From contig CADCQZ010000021.1 in the NCBI GenBank assembly GCA_902803675.1, positions 1 to 7,250 of the forward strand: a DNA stretch of 7,250 nucleotides, given 5' to 3'. Positions 1 to 6,079 of the stretch are shown here, one piece after another. A program made the translations under genes and the position numbers. Positions within the stretch are counted from its first letter, which is position 1. The number at the start of each line of letters is the position of its first letter. The notes under the pieces were generated by a model. It saw only the letters and a list, made by a program, of their open reading frames with translations, made no database searches and was not told the DNA's origin. The stretch comes from an uncultured Eubacteriales bacterium. GTDB lineage: Bacteria > Bacillota_A > Clostridia > Christensenellales > Aristaeellaceae.

Positions 1-178
1 AGGGCACCGTGGAGGGCAGGGCGTACAGAAAGCCCGGGCGCATGGCCCTTCTGCCCTCGGCGGACTCGTACATGAGGTCCCCGCTCATGACATAGTAGAT
101 CCGGGAATAGCCCGTGGGCGTTTTCTCGTCCAGCACCCAGTCGGGCCTCACCGTGGTGTTGCCGTACTCTATCAGCAT
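1..178 (-). CDS. AraC-family transcriptional regulator, N-terminal part (runs off window)
   Basis: The open frame starts at ATG 178-176 and is still open at base 1, giving 59 residues. An in-frame TGA lies directly upstream of the ATG, so the start cannot be further out. The protein begins MLIEYGNTTVRPDW and continues with YSRIYYVMSGDLMYE and then MRPGFLYALPST. This is the pattern of the cupin-like ligand-sensing domain at the N-terminus of many clostridial AraC/XylS regulators (aromatic beta strand, xGD/xGE turn, then LKPGxLYxxP). The DNA-binding helix-turn-helix domain would lie to the left, outside the window. No strong Shine-Dalgarno is visible; a weak GGTG sits 6 bases before the ATG. 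The gene is co-oriented with the cob operon but has its own promoter and a long structured leader. Ligand and targets cannot be told from this fragment. Confidence 0.72.
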   Translation of the reverse strand, partial: MLIEYGNTTVRPDWVLDEKTPTGYSRIYYVMSGDLMYESAEGRRAMRPGFLYALPSTVP

Positions 179-190
179 TCAATGCACCGT

Positions 191-207
191 GCCGGCGCGG
201 CGCCGGC
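191..207. repeat. Perfect GC-only palindrome next to the AraC start
   Basis: GCCGGCGC-G-GCGCCGGC is a perfect inverted repeat with 8-base arms around one central base. It ends 12 bases upstream of the AraC-type start codon. In RNA it could fold as a 6-bp GCCGGC stem with a five-base loop. No T-run follows it on either strand, so it is not a simple terminator. It could be an operator for a dimeric regulator, perhaps the AraC protein itself, or an RNA hairpin that limits access to the weak ribosome binding site. Seen: the symmetry and position. Function is inference. Confidence 0.5.
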
Positions 208-209
208 GT

Positions 210-262
210 AAAAGGGGAAAAGGAAAAACGGGAGCCGCGGGATGTTTATGCCGTTTTTCCTT
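210..262 (-). terminator. Terminator-like hairpin with U-rich tail
   Basis: Bases 220-231 (AAGGAAAAACGG) pair perfectly over 12 bp with 251-262 (CCGTTTTTCCTT), closing a 19-base loop that contains CCGCGG. Read on the minus strand, the 3' arm is U-rich and runs into further U and C tracts down to about 210. This fits an intrinsic terminator, although the stem has only a short GC core and the loop is large, so it may be weak. It lies 125 bases past the end of the cob operon and 41 bases before the AraC-type start. It could therefore end cob read-through, act as an attenuator in the AraC leader, or both. The stem is symmetric, but no plus-strand gene points at it. Confidence 0.5.
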
Positions 263-341
263 CGTAAAGATGCCGGGGACCGAAGGGAAGGCCCTCATCA
301 GGCCGTTATGATCCGTCAGACCGACGGTCCCCCGATATGTT
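263..341 (-). promoter_or_regulatory. Candidate structured 5' leader (possible riboswitch or attenuator) of the AraC-type gene
   Basis: Read as minus-strand RNA from a predicted start near 341, three nested helices form. P1 pairs GGGGA (332-328) with UCCCC (279-275) and can extend to 8 bp (332-325 with 282-275). P2 is CCGUC-GGUCU-GACGG (327-313). P3 is GGCCU-GAUGA-GGGCC (304-290). Together they make a potential three-way junction with joining segments AUCAUAAC (312-305) and UUCCCUUCGG (289-280). A second pairing, CCUUCG (286-281) with CGAAGG (264-259), would break the long form of P1 and four base pairs of the downstream terminator stem. This is the usual geometry of a switch between terminator and antiterminator. 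I compared it by memory with TPP, purine, fluoride, ZTP, guanidine and cobalamin classes and could not assign it. The pairings are seen; regulatory function is inferred. Confidence 0.38.
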
Positions 342-347
342 GCTATG

Positions 348-376
348 ATTATACCCGTTTTCCTCCGGAAAGTAAA
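348..376 (-). promoter_or_regulatory. Sigma-A-type promoter for the AraC-type gene
   Basis: On the minus strand a perfect -10 TATAAT (353-348) follows a moderate -35 TTTACT (376-371, four of six matches to TTGACA) with a 17-base spacer. Transcription would start near 341, giving a leader of about 163 bases before the ATG at 178. The promoter begins only ten bases after the stop codon of the last cob gene, so the AraC-type gene can be transcribed separately from the operon. Confidence 0.6.
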
Positions 377-386
377 GCGGCGGGGC

Positions 387-944
387 TCATCCGTCCCCGA
401 TCGGCCGATAAGCCCCGCTCTCCTCCAGGATATACCCCTGACCGGACTTCACCCTGAAATCATAGTACCCGCCCCGGGGCAAAGCCCGGGCCTCCATGAT
501 GGCCATGATGGTGCCGCCGTGGACGATCAGGGCGCAGTCCCCCGCCGGGTCTTCCTTCGTGAGCGCGTCAAAGGCCCTCACGCACCGGGCGGAAAAGCTC
601 CCGCGGCTCTCGCCGCCGGGAAAAGGGATCCCGCCGCCCGAATCGATCCACCTTTGGTAGTCCTTTCTCCCGTTCAGTTCGGCGTAGTTCTTGTTCTCGA
701 ACGCCCCGAAATCGCATTCCCTGAAGTCGGGCACGATCTCGGGCACAAGAAGCGGATACAGGATCGCCGCCGTTTCCAGGCAGCGCTTCATGGGGCTTGA
801 GAACACGCGCTTAACGGGCGGAACGCTGACGCGTCTGAGCGCCTCGACGCCCTTCGGGCACAGGGGCTCGTCCGTGCGGCAGCCGGTATACCGCCCTTCA
901 AGATTGCCCTGAGTGAGCCCGTGGCGGATCAGGATCCATCTCAT
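387..944 (-). CDS. cobC: Histidine phosphatase, probable alpha-ribazole phosphatase
   Basis: This 185-residue protein is a member of the phosphoglycerate-mutase-like histidine phosphatase family. It carries LIRHGLTQGN at residues 5-14 with the phospho-accepting His8, SPMKRCLETA (Arg54), the proton-donor region FRECDFGAFE (Glu76), and VHGG with the second histidine (His142). The ECDFGxFE signature and the setting at the end of a cob operon point to removal of the 5' phosphate from alpha-ribazole phosphate or adenosylcobalamin phosphate (EC 3.1.3.73), the last step of the pathway. A longer open frame begins at 1010, but its first 22 residues lie inside the upstream gene and do not resemble the family. 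The ATG at 944-942 overlaps the upstream TGA by 4 bases and is preceded by GGGGTG, so I place the start there. Fold assignment is firm; exact substrate is inferred from context. Confidence 0.88.
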   Translation of the reverse strand: MRWILIRHGLTQGNLEGRYTGCRTDEPLCPKGVEALRRVSVPPVKRVFSSPMKRCLETAAILYPLLVPEIVPDFRECDFGAFENKNYAELNGRKDYQRWIDSGGGIPFPGGESRGSFSARCVRAFDALTKEDPAGDCALIVHGGTIMAIMEARALPRGGYYDFRVKSGQGYILEESGAYRPIGDG

Positions 945-1270
945 TTGATGCGCACCCCGATCCCGCACACGCACCGGGTCACCTGCTCCGCCTCCCGGGC
1001 GATCAGGCACAGCACCCGGCCGACGGCCTCACGGTAGGCCCTGTCCCGCGCGCTGACGGGCACCACGCCCGCGCCGACCTCGTCGGATACCACCACCGCG
1101 TCCGGATGCTCCCGGATAAAGTCCCGGGCGAAGGCGCCGGGGTCCCTGTCCCCGTTGAGGACCGCCTCCCGGACGGTCTCGTGAAAGTCCGCCCAGATGG
1201 ACGCGCCCGGGTTTTCCCTTTCCGCCAGCTCTGCCTGCCCCTGGTAAGCGCCCCCGATATAGAGTTTCAT
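941..1270 (-). CDS. Short CobU-like protein lacking the P-loop
   Basis: This 109-residue protein looks like a shrunken CobU. The N-terminus MKLYIGGAYQGQAELAE aligns with the CobU start (MILVTGGxRSGKSxxAE), but the nucleotide-binding GKS/T is replaced by GQA, so ATP/GTP binding through a P-loop is unlikely. The middle third, including the guanylated-histidine region, is missing or unrecognisable. The C-terminus is well kept: VVSDEVGAGVVP (residues 60-71), then RAYREAVGRV and ending CGIGVRIK, matching the NEVGxGIVP, RxFRDxxGRxNQ and GIxxxxK motifs of CobU. The start ATG overlaps the cobS stop by 4 bases and follows a strong GGGAGG. The true CobU in this operon has lost these same C-terminal motifs, so the two may work as a complex. 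A regulatory or degenerate paralog is the alternative. Homology is clear; activity is unknown. Confidence 0.8.
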   Translation of the reverse strand: MKLYIGGAYQGQAELAERENPGASIWADFHETVREAVLNGDRDPGAFARDFIREHPDAVVVSDEVGAGVVPVSARDRAYREAVGRVLCLIAREAEQVTRCVCGIGVRIK

Positions 1271-2028
1271 AAAAACCTCCCCCCGATCACGATCACCGCC
1301 GTGAGCGTAAGCTCCGTCACCTCAAGGAAAAAGCCCGCCAGGTCCCCCGTCACGCCGCCGAACTCCCGGTAAGCCATGCGGCGGTAGCCGATCACGCAAA
1401 GGGCCGCCGCGGCCAGGCAGCACGGAGCGAGCCACCCGCCGAGCGCCGCCCACACGGCGGCGCAGATGAGGCAATAACACGCCCCGCTGACAAGGACCGG
1501 CCGCGCGCGCGCCGCCCGGGCGAAAGCGTCCGACATGCCGTCGGGGCGGGCGTTTTTAAAAGCCGTCAGGGTCCAGGCGCTCAGGGCCCGGGACAGGATG
1601 AACACGCACATGAGCAGCGGCCCGTCCCCGGCCCGCGCCTCGCTGAAGAGAGCGCAGCTCAGGAGAAGATACGCCGTAAAGCGCATCACGGCAAAAGCCC
1701 CCACGCGGCTGTCCTTCAGGATCTCCAGGCGCTTTTCGGCGCTCTGCCAGGAATTGAGGGCGTCACAGGTATCCATGTATCCGTCCATGTGGATGCCGCC
1801 GGTGATAAAGATCGGCAGCAGCGCCGCCCCGGCCCCCTTGAGCAGCGGGCCGAAGGAAAGGGCGCCGCACAGGGCCAGCCATCCCCAGACGAGCGCGCCT
1901 GTCACCGCCCCCACCAGGGGAAAAAAGCACAGGCTGTACCGGCGGTTCTCCTCGGTCCATTCCACCTGGGGCACGGGGACGCGGGAATAAGTGGAAAAAG
2001 CGATGAGCATCGAGCGGATCACAGACAC
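1267..2028 (-). CDS. cobS: Adenosylcobinamide-GDP ribazoletransferase (cobalamin synthase)
   Basis: This is a 253-residue integral membrane enzyme (EC 2.7.8.26) that joins adenosylcobinamide-GDP to alpha-ribazole or its phosphate, completing the nucleotide loop. Family motifs appear in order: YSRVPVP near residues 14-20, the metal-binding segment GGIHMDGYMDTCDA at 77-90 (usually GGLHLDGLADTADG), ILKDSRVGAFAV at 103-114, and GGVTGDLAGFFLEVTE at 224-239. Hydrophobic stretches at about 36-58, 63-78, 117-130, 138-156, 178-215 and 239-250 fit the multi-pass topology. Length is normal. The start is GTG at 2028-2026, set by AAAGGAG seven bases upstream, and the gene overlaps the end of cobU by 10 bases. 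It is followed by a 4-base overlap with the short CobU-like gene. Confidence 0.96.
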   Translation of the reverse strand: MSVIRSMLIAFSTYSRVPVPQVEWTEENRRYSLCFFPLVGAVTGALVWGWLALCGALSFGPLLKGAGAALLPIFITGGIHMDGYMDTCDALNSWQSAEKRLEILKDSRVGAFAVMRFTAYLLLSCALFSEARAGDGPLLMCVFILSRALSAWTLTAFKNARPDGMSDAFARAARARPVLVSGACYCLICAAVWAALGGWLAPCCLAAAALCVIGYRRMAYREFGGVTGDLAGFFLEVTELTLTAVIVIGGRFL

Positions 2029-2534
2029 GGCAGAACTCCTTTCACCGCCACGGGAACGGAATACACCACCTCGACCACGGTATCGGCCATCTCCGCCGCC
2101 CGCCGGTGGATCCGGGCCAGCTCCTTAAGATACGCCCGCACCGAGTCGGGATAGGTCACGCCGTCCGAGAACAGATCATTGGTGACCATCACCAGATGGC
2201 GGCAGCGCCGGGCCAGTGTCTCCAGCGCGGGCACCACCCGCCTGACGTCCCCCCCGCCGAACATCTCATTGGCCGTCAGGTTCACCAGATCCTCCAGAAG
2301 GACGATGCTGCCGGCGGGGACCGGGGCGCTCCGAAGGTCCTTTTCCCATTCCACGGTCGTAAAGCCCCTGCCCGCGCGCTGCTCCACATGGCGCTTCACC
2401 CGCTGCCGGGACTCCTCGTCATACACCTGCATGGTGGCGATATACACCCGGCCTTCCCGGGGCAGGCTGTCCACCAGGTTTTCGGCCCAGGTGGATTTGC
2501 CGCAGCCGCTGCCGCCCGTGACCAGCACGATCAT
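2019..2534 (-). CDS. cobU: Adenosylcobinamide kinase / adenosylcobinamide-phosphate guanylyltransferase
   Basis: This 171-residue CobU-family protein phosphorylates adenosylcobinamide and transfers GMP to the phosphate (EC 2.7.1.156 and 2.7.7.62). The P-loop GGSGCGKS is intact at residues 7-14, followed by YIATMQ. RVKRHVEQR places His49 where Salmonella CobU carries the guanylated His46, and LLEDLVNLTANEMF (79-92) matches the central LLECxTxxxTNLLF strand. The C-terminal part is unusual: the family NEVGxGIVP reads NDLFSDGVTYP (119-129), the following RxFRDxxGRxNQ reads RAYLKELARIHRR, and the ending GIxxxxK reads SVPVAVK. These losses mirror what the downstream short paralog keeps. The ATG overlaps the cobT stop by 4 bases (ATGA). 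Family assignment is secure; whether it acts alone is open. Confidence 0.93.
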   Translation of the reverse strand: MIVLVTGGSGCGKSTWAENLVDSLPREGRVYIATMQVYDEESRQRVKRHVEQRAGRGFTTVEWEKDLRSAPVPAGSIVLLEDLVNLTANEMFGGGDVRRVVPALETLARRCRHLVMVTNDLFSDGVTYPDSVRAYLKELARIHRRAAEMADTVVEVVYSVPVAVKGVLPCL

Positions 2535-3550
2535 AAGCCGCCTCCCCGGGGCCGGTAGGGCTCCATGCCCAGCCCCTTAAAAGTGTGGGATCCGCGGTAC
2601 ACCCTCAGCGCCATGTCCAGAAGGGGCAGCAGCATCACGCCGCCGGTGCCCTCGCCCAGGGCCATGCGGGCGTTGATGACGGGCTCCAGGCCCAGTTCCT
2701 CCATGATCGCCAGATCCGCCGGCTCCCGGCTCACGTGCCCGGGCAGGATGGCGGAAACGGCGTTCCTGTCGATCCGGGCGGCGATCAGGGCCGCCGCGTC
2801 GGGGATCACGCCGTCGGTGACCGCCGGGATACGGTGCCGGTATGCCCCCAGGAACGCTCCCGCCATGCCCGCGATCTCAAAGCCGCCCAGCCTGGCGAGC
2901 ACGTCCATGGGGTCGCGCCGGTCCGGCGCGTTCACCCGGACCGCCCTAAGGACGGCGGCGGTCTTGCGTTCCAGCCCCGCGTCGGAAAGGCCCGCTCCCC
3001 GGCCCGTCACTTCTTCCGGGGGCATATCCAGCAGCACGGAGGAAAGCGCGCTGGAAGCGGTGGTGTTGCCGATGCCCATCTCCCCGATGACGGCGATCCG
3101 ATACCCGCGCTTTTTCATGTCGGCCATCAGGTCGATGCCCGCCCGCACGGCGGTCTCGGCCTGTTCACGGCTCATGGCGGGGCCCTCGGTCATATCGGCG
3201 GTGCCGTTCCCCACCCGGCGGTCGATGGTCCCGGGCACGGGATGGAGCATCCCCATGTCCACGGCGAACACGTCCGCTCCCGCCGCGGCCGCCATCAGGC
3301 CGATATTGCCGCCGCCCTCCGCGATGCTCTTGGCCACCAGGGCCGTGACCTCGCTGCCGGACTGGCTCACGCCCTGCCGGACCACGCCGTGATCGGCGCA
3401 GAACACCAGCACGCAGCGTTTGCCTATATCCACGTCGGGCGTGCCCTGCACCCCCGCGATCTTCACCACCATATCCTCCAGGAGCCCCAGAGCGTGCAGG
3501 GGCTTGGCGACGGCGTCCCAGCGCCGGCGCGCCTCATCCATGGCGTCCAA
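2531..3550 (-). CDS. cobT: Nicotinate-nucleotide--dimethylbenzimidazole phosphoribosyltransferase
   Basis: This 339-residue protein is of usual CobT length. It transfers the ribose phosphate of nicotinate mononucleotide to the lower base, usually 5,6-dimethylbenzimidazole, to make alpha-ribazole 5'-phosphate (EC 2.4.2.21). Motifs seen are FCADHGVV (50-57), GEMGIGNTT (156-164), TGRGAGL (182-188), GHVSREP (271-277) and the catalytic MALGEGTGG with Glu300, equivalent to Glu317 of the Salmonella enzyme. It ends in the common YRGSHTF segment. The chosen start is TTG at 3550-3548, because AGGAG (3565-3561) lies 10 bases upstream. The alternative ATG at 3541-3539 would be 19 bases away and would remove only three residues. 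It follows cbiB by a 55-base gap, the only gap of that size inside the operon, with no visible promoter or terminator. Confidence 0.96.
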   Translation of the reverse strand: MDAMDEARRRWDAVAKPLHALGLLEDMVVKIAGVQGTPDVDIGKRCVLVFCADHGVVRQGVSQSGSEVTALVAKSIAEGGGNIGLMAAAAGADVFAVDMGMLHPVPGTIDRRVGNGTADMTEGPAMSREQAETAVRAGIDLMADMKKRGYRIAVIGEMGIGNTTASSALSSVLLDMPPEEVTGRGAGLSDAGLERKTAAVLRAVRVNAPDRRDPMDVLARLGGFEIAGMAGAFLGAYRHRIPAVTDGVIPDAAALIAARIDRNAVSAILPGHVSREPADLAIMEELGLEPVINARMALGEGTGGVMLLPLLDMALRVYRGSHTFKGLGMEPYRPRGGGL

Positions 3551-3560
3551 ACTTGATCCG

Positions 3561-3565
3561 CTCCT
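3561..3565 (-). promoter_or_regulatory. Ribosome binding site deciding the cobT TTG start
   Basis: AGGAG on the minus strand lies 10 bases before TTG 3550-3548 and 19 bases before the first ATG at 3541. The spacing favours the TTG start. It sits in the 55-base gap between cbiB and cobT, where no other signal is visible. Confidence 0.6.
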
Positions 3566-3605
3566 CTCCGCGCGTCTCTTTTGAGGATACCGGGAGCCCG
3601 CGCCG

Positions 3606-4559
3606 TCACCCGGTGAAAAGCCCGCCGATCAGGCACAGCAGCGCCAGAAAAAGCGCCGCGGAAACATACAATAGCCCGTTCGCCCGGCGGATATCGCGTC
3701 TCACGGCGGGGCGGTCGTCATCCCCGATGGACGGCTTTTCCACGGGCTCCCCGAAGTAATCATGGGTGCCGCCCAATCGGATACGCAGCGCGCCCGCGGC
3801 GGCGGCCTCGCTCCAGGCGCAGTTGGGGCTCTTGTGATTGGCGTGGTCCCGCCTCACGATACGCAGGGCGTTTTTCCCGTCCGCCCCGGTGAGGAAGGCC
3901 GCGCCCACCATGAGCAGCGCCGTCAGGCGGGCGGGGATGAAGTTCAGCGCGTCATCCAGCCGGGCGCTGCTCCAGCCGATGTCCCGGTATTTCTCATTGA
4001 GATACCCCACCATGGAATCCAGGGTGGAGGCCGCCTTGAACCCCCATAAGAGCACCGGCCCGCCCAGGAACGCGTAAAACATGGGCGAGATCACCCCGTC
4101 GGTGGTATTTTCCGCCACGGATTCCACCGCGGCCCTGATGATCTCCTCTTCGCTCAGGCGCGCGGTGTCCCTGCCCACGATGCGGGCCACCTGTTTGCGG
4201 GCGGCTTCAACGCCCCGCCCCAGCGCCTCTTCCACCCCGCGGGCTTCCCGCACCATGGACCGGGCGGCCAGGCCCATCCAGTCAAAAAGCGCCGCGCCGA
4301 TGATCCAGGGCACCCGGCCCCAGAGCCGCAGCGGGAACAGGACGGCGAAGACCGCCGCCATGGTCACGAGCACCGTGGATACCGTCAGCGTCACCGCGCT
4401 TTTCCTCAGATCGCCGCCCCGCGCCCGCAGGTGTTTTTCGACCCATGAAATGAAGCCGCCGATCACGCGCACCGGATGATACAGCCATTCGGGATCCCCC
4501 AGCAGGCAGTCCAGAAGGAAGCCCGCGATCAGGGCCCATAAGTGATCCCTGAACATCAT
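3606..4559 (-). CDS. cbiB: Adenosylcobinamide-phosphate synthase (CbiB/CobD family)
   Basis: This 317-residue membrane protein joins cobyric acid to (R)-1-amino-2-propanol phosphate, the CobD product (EC 6.3.1.10). Family motifs in order are LLGDPEWLYHPVRVIG (19-34), AAVESVAENTTDGVISPMFY (143-162), YLNEKYRDIGWSSARLDD (186-203) followed by NFIPARLTA, and HKSPNCAWSEAAAAGAL (242-258) with RLGG. Hydrophobic segments at about 5-20, 54-80, 84-98, 163-178, 208-224 and a C-terminal helix at 295-315 fit the multi-pass family. Two ATG codons stand in tandem at 4559 and 4556. The first overlaps the cbiP stop by 4 bases, while the second has the better spacing (7 bases) from GGAG, so the mature protein may start one residue later. 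Its name is cobD in the aerobic Pseudomonas scheme, which should not be confused with the decarboxylase here. Confidence 0.96.
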   Translation of the reverse strand: MMFRDHLWALIAGFLLDCLLGDPEWLYHPVRVIGGFISWVEKHLRARGGDLRKSAVTLTVSTVLVTMAAVFAVLFPLRLWGRVPWIIGAALFDWMGLAARSMVREARGVEEALGRGVEAARKQVARIVGRDTARLSEEEIIRAAVESVAENTTDGVISPMFYAFLGGPVLLWGFKAASTLDSMVGYLNEKYRDIGWSSARLDDALNFIPARLTALLMVGAAFLTGADGKNALRIVRRDHANHKSPNCAWSEAAAAGALRIRLGGTHDYFGEPVEKPSIGDDDRPAVRRDIRRANGLLYVSAALFLALLCLIGGLFTG

Positions 4560-6058
4560 TCCTCTCCCCGGATGATCCTGTAAACAGCCCCCATGTCCAC
4601 GCTCGCCCGGACGATGTCCGCCAGGCGGTCGAATTCCCTTTCCCGGAATTCCTCCATCGTCATTACCGGAGCCCGGGCACCCGGGAGGCCCTTCAGACCG
4701 CGGATGCGATCCGCCAGGGCGGCAAAGAACCGGCCGTCGTCAAAAATGCCGTGCAGGTAGGTGCCCAGCACGTTCTGCTCCGGGCTGCACACGCCGTCGG
4801 TCTCCCCGTCGATGATCAGCCAGGGCACGCAGCCCGGCCCGAAGACGCTTCGGCCCGCGTGGATCTCGTAGCCGTCAAGCTCTGTGCCGTTGAGGCCCGA
4901 AAGCCACCCCGACGCGCACCCGACGGTGCCGGTGGACTGGCGGGTGCGCTTGTCCGGCGCGAAAGTCACATCCATGTCCAGCAGCCCCAGCCCCGGCGTT
5001 TCCGGCACTTGGGATTCCACGTGATCCGGGTCGTGCAGCTCCCGGCCCAGCATCTGATACCCGCCGCAGATGCCCATCACCATCCCGCCCCCGCGGGCAT
5101 GGCGGATGACGGGCGCGTCCAGGCCGCGGTCCCGCAGCCAGATCAGGTCCTCCAAAGTGTTCTTGGTGCCCGGCAGGATGATCAGATCGGCGTTCTCAAG
5201 ATCGGCGCGCCTTTCGGCGTAGCGCACGCGCACACCGGGCTGGAGGGTGAGGGCCTGAAAATCGGTGAAGTTCGAGATATGGGGCAATCTCACCACCACC
5301 GCGTCCAGGTCGCCCCGGCCGGAGGAGCGGCGGAAGCGCTCCGTCACGCTGTCCTCGTCCTCCAGTTCCACGTCCATCCACGGCACCACGCCCAGGACCG
5401 GGACATGGATCAGGTCCTCCAGCATTTTAAGGCCCGGCTCCAGGAGCTTGACATCGCCCCGGAACTTGTTGATGATGACGCCCTTCACCCGGGCGCGCTC
5501 CTCCGGAGCGAGCAGCATGACCGTGCCCAGCAGAGAAGCGAAAACGCCGCCCAGATCGATGTCCCCCACCAGGATCACCGGCGCGTCGGCGGCCGCGGCC
5601 ATGGCCATGTTGACGATGTCGCCTTCCCGCAGGTTGATCTCCGCCGGGCTGCCGGCGCCCTCGATCACCACGCAGTCCACGTCCCTCTCCAGGGACTCAT
5701 AATCGGCCCGGATCTTTTCCCGGAGCAGGGGCTTGAAACGGTGATACTCCATGGCGGTCATGCTGCCCACGGCCCGCCCTTCCACGATCACCTGGCTGCG
5801 CCGGTCGCCGGTGGGCTTCAAAAGCACCGGGTTCATGCGCGCGTCCGGCACCAGCCCCGCCGCCTGGGCCTGCGTCACCTGGGCGCGGCCCATCTCCGCC
5901 CCATCCGGGGTCACGAAGGAATTGAGGGCCATATTCTGGGCCTTGAAGGGCGCCGCCCGCAGGCCGTCCTGTTTGAGTATCCTTAAAAAAGCGGCGCACA
6001 GCACGCTCTTGCCCACGTTGGAGGCCGTTCCCTGGATCATCAGGCTCTTCCCGCGCAT
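4556..6058 (-). CDS. cbiP: Cobyric acid synthase (glutamine-hydrolysing amidotransferase)
   Basis: This 500-residue protein of the CobQ/CbiP family makes four ATP- and glutamine-dependent amidations on adenosylcobyrinic acid a,c-diamide to give adenosylcobyric acid (EC 6.3.5.10). The N-terminal synthetase domain has MIQGTASNVGKSVL (7-20) with the P-loop-like segment, PFKAQNMALNS (37-47), VIEGAGSPAEINL (131-143) and VGDIDLGGVFAS (164-175). The C-terminal glutaminase domain has LPGTKNT (295-301), GICGGYQMLG with nucleophile Cys331, GYEIHAG (396-402) and GTYLHGIFD with His436. Length and domain order are normal. The ATG at 6058 is preceded by a strong GGGAGGTGA, 21 bases after the cobD stop. Its end overlaps cbiB by 4 bases. 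The symbol cobQ is used in the aerobic nomenclature. Confidence 0.97.
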   Translation of the reverse strand: MRGKSLMIQGTASNVGKSVLCAAFLRILKQDGLRAAPFKAQNMALNSFVTPDGAEMGRAQVTQAQAAGLVPDARMNPVLLKPTGDRRSQVIVEGRAVGSMTAMEYHRFKPLLREKIRADYESLERDVDCVVIEGAGSPAEINLREGDIVNMAMAAAADAPVILVGDIDLGGVFASLLGTVMLLAPEERARVKGVIINKFRGDVKLLEPGLKMLEDLIHVPVLGVVPWMDVELEDEDSVTERFRRSSGRGDLDAVVVRLPHISNFTDFQALTLQPGVRVRYAERRADLENADLIILPGTKNTLEDLIWLRDRGLDAPVIRHARGGGMVMGICGGYQMLGRELHDPDHVESQVPETPGLGLLDMDVTFAPDKRTRQSTGTVGCASGWLSGLNGTELDGYEIHAGRSVFGPGCVPWLIIDGETDGVCSPEQNVLGTYLHGIFDDGRFFAALADRIRGLKGLPGARAPVMTMEEFREREFDRLADIVRASVDMGAVYRIIRGEE

Positions 6059-6079
6059 CGTGTCACCTCCCTTTCCCGG

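Noticed and set aside
114..800. Small plus-strand open frames at the left end (114-311, 242-457, 345-800)
   Set aside because: They have no ribosome binding site or recognisable domain and lie antisense to the AraC-type gene, its leader and the phosphatase.
387..1010. Longer 207-residue form of the phosphatase starting at 1010
   Set aside because: The extra 22 residues lie inside the short CobU-like gene, are Gly/Arg/Pro rich and precede the normal MRWILIRHG family start, which has its own ATGA overlap.
2585..3556. 323-codon open frame on the plus strand opposite cobT
   Set aside because: It is low-complexity (His, Gly, Arg rich) and antisense to an intact cobT with all catalytic motifs.
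4751..5986. 411-codon open frame on the plus strand opposite cbiP
   Set aside because: It is antisense to a fully motif-supported gene. Its translation is rich in His, Gln, Arg and Pro with no recognisable domain, as expected from a shadow of GC-rich coding DNA.
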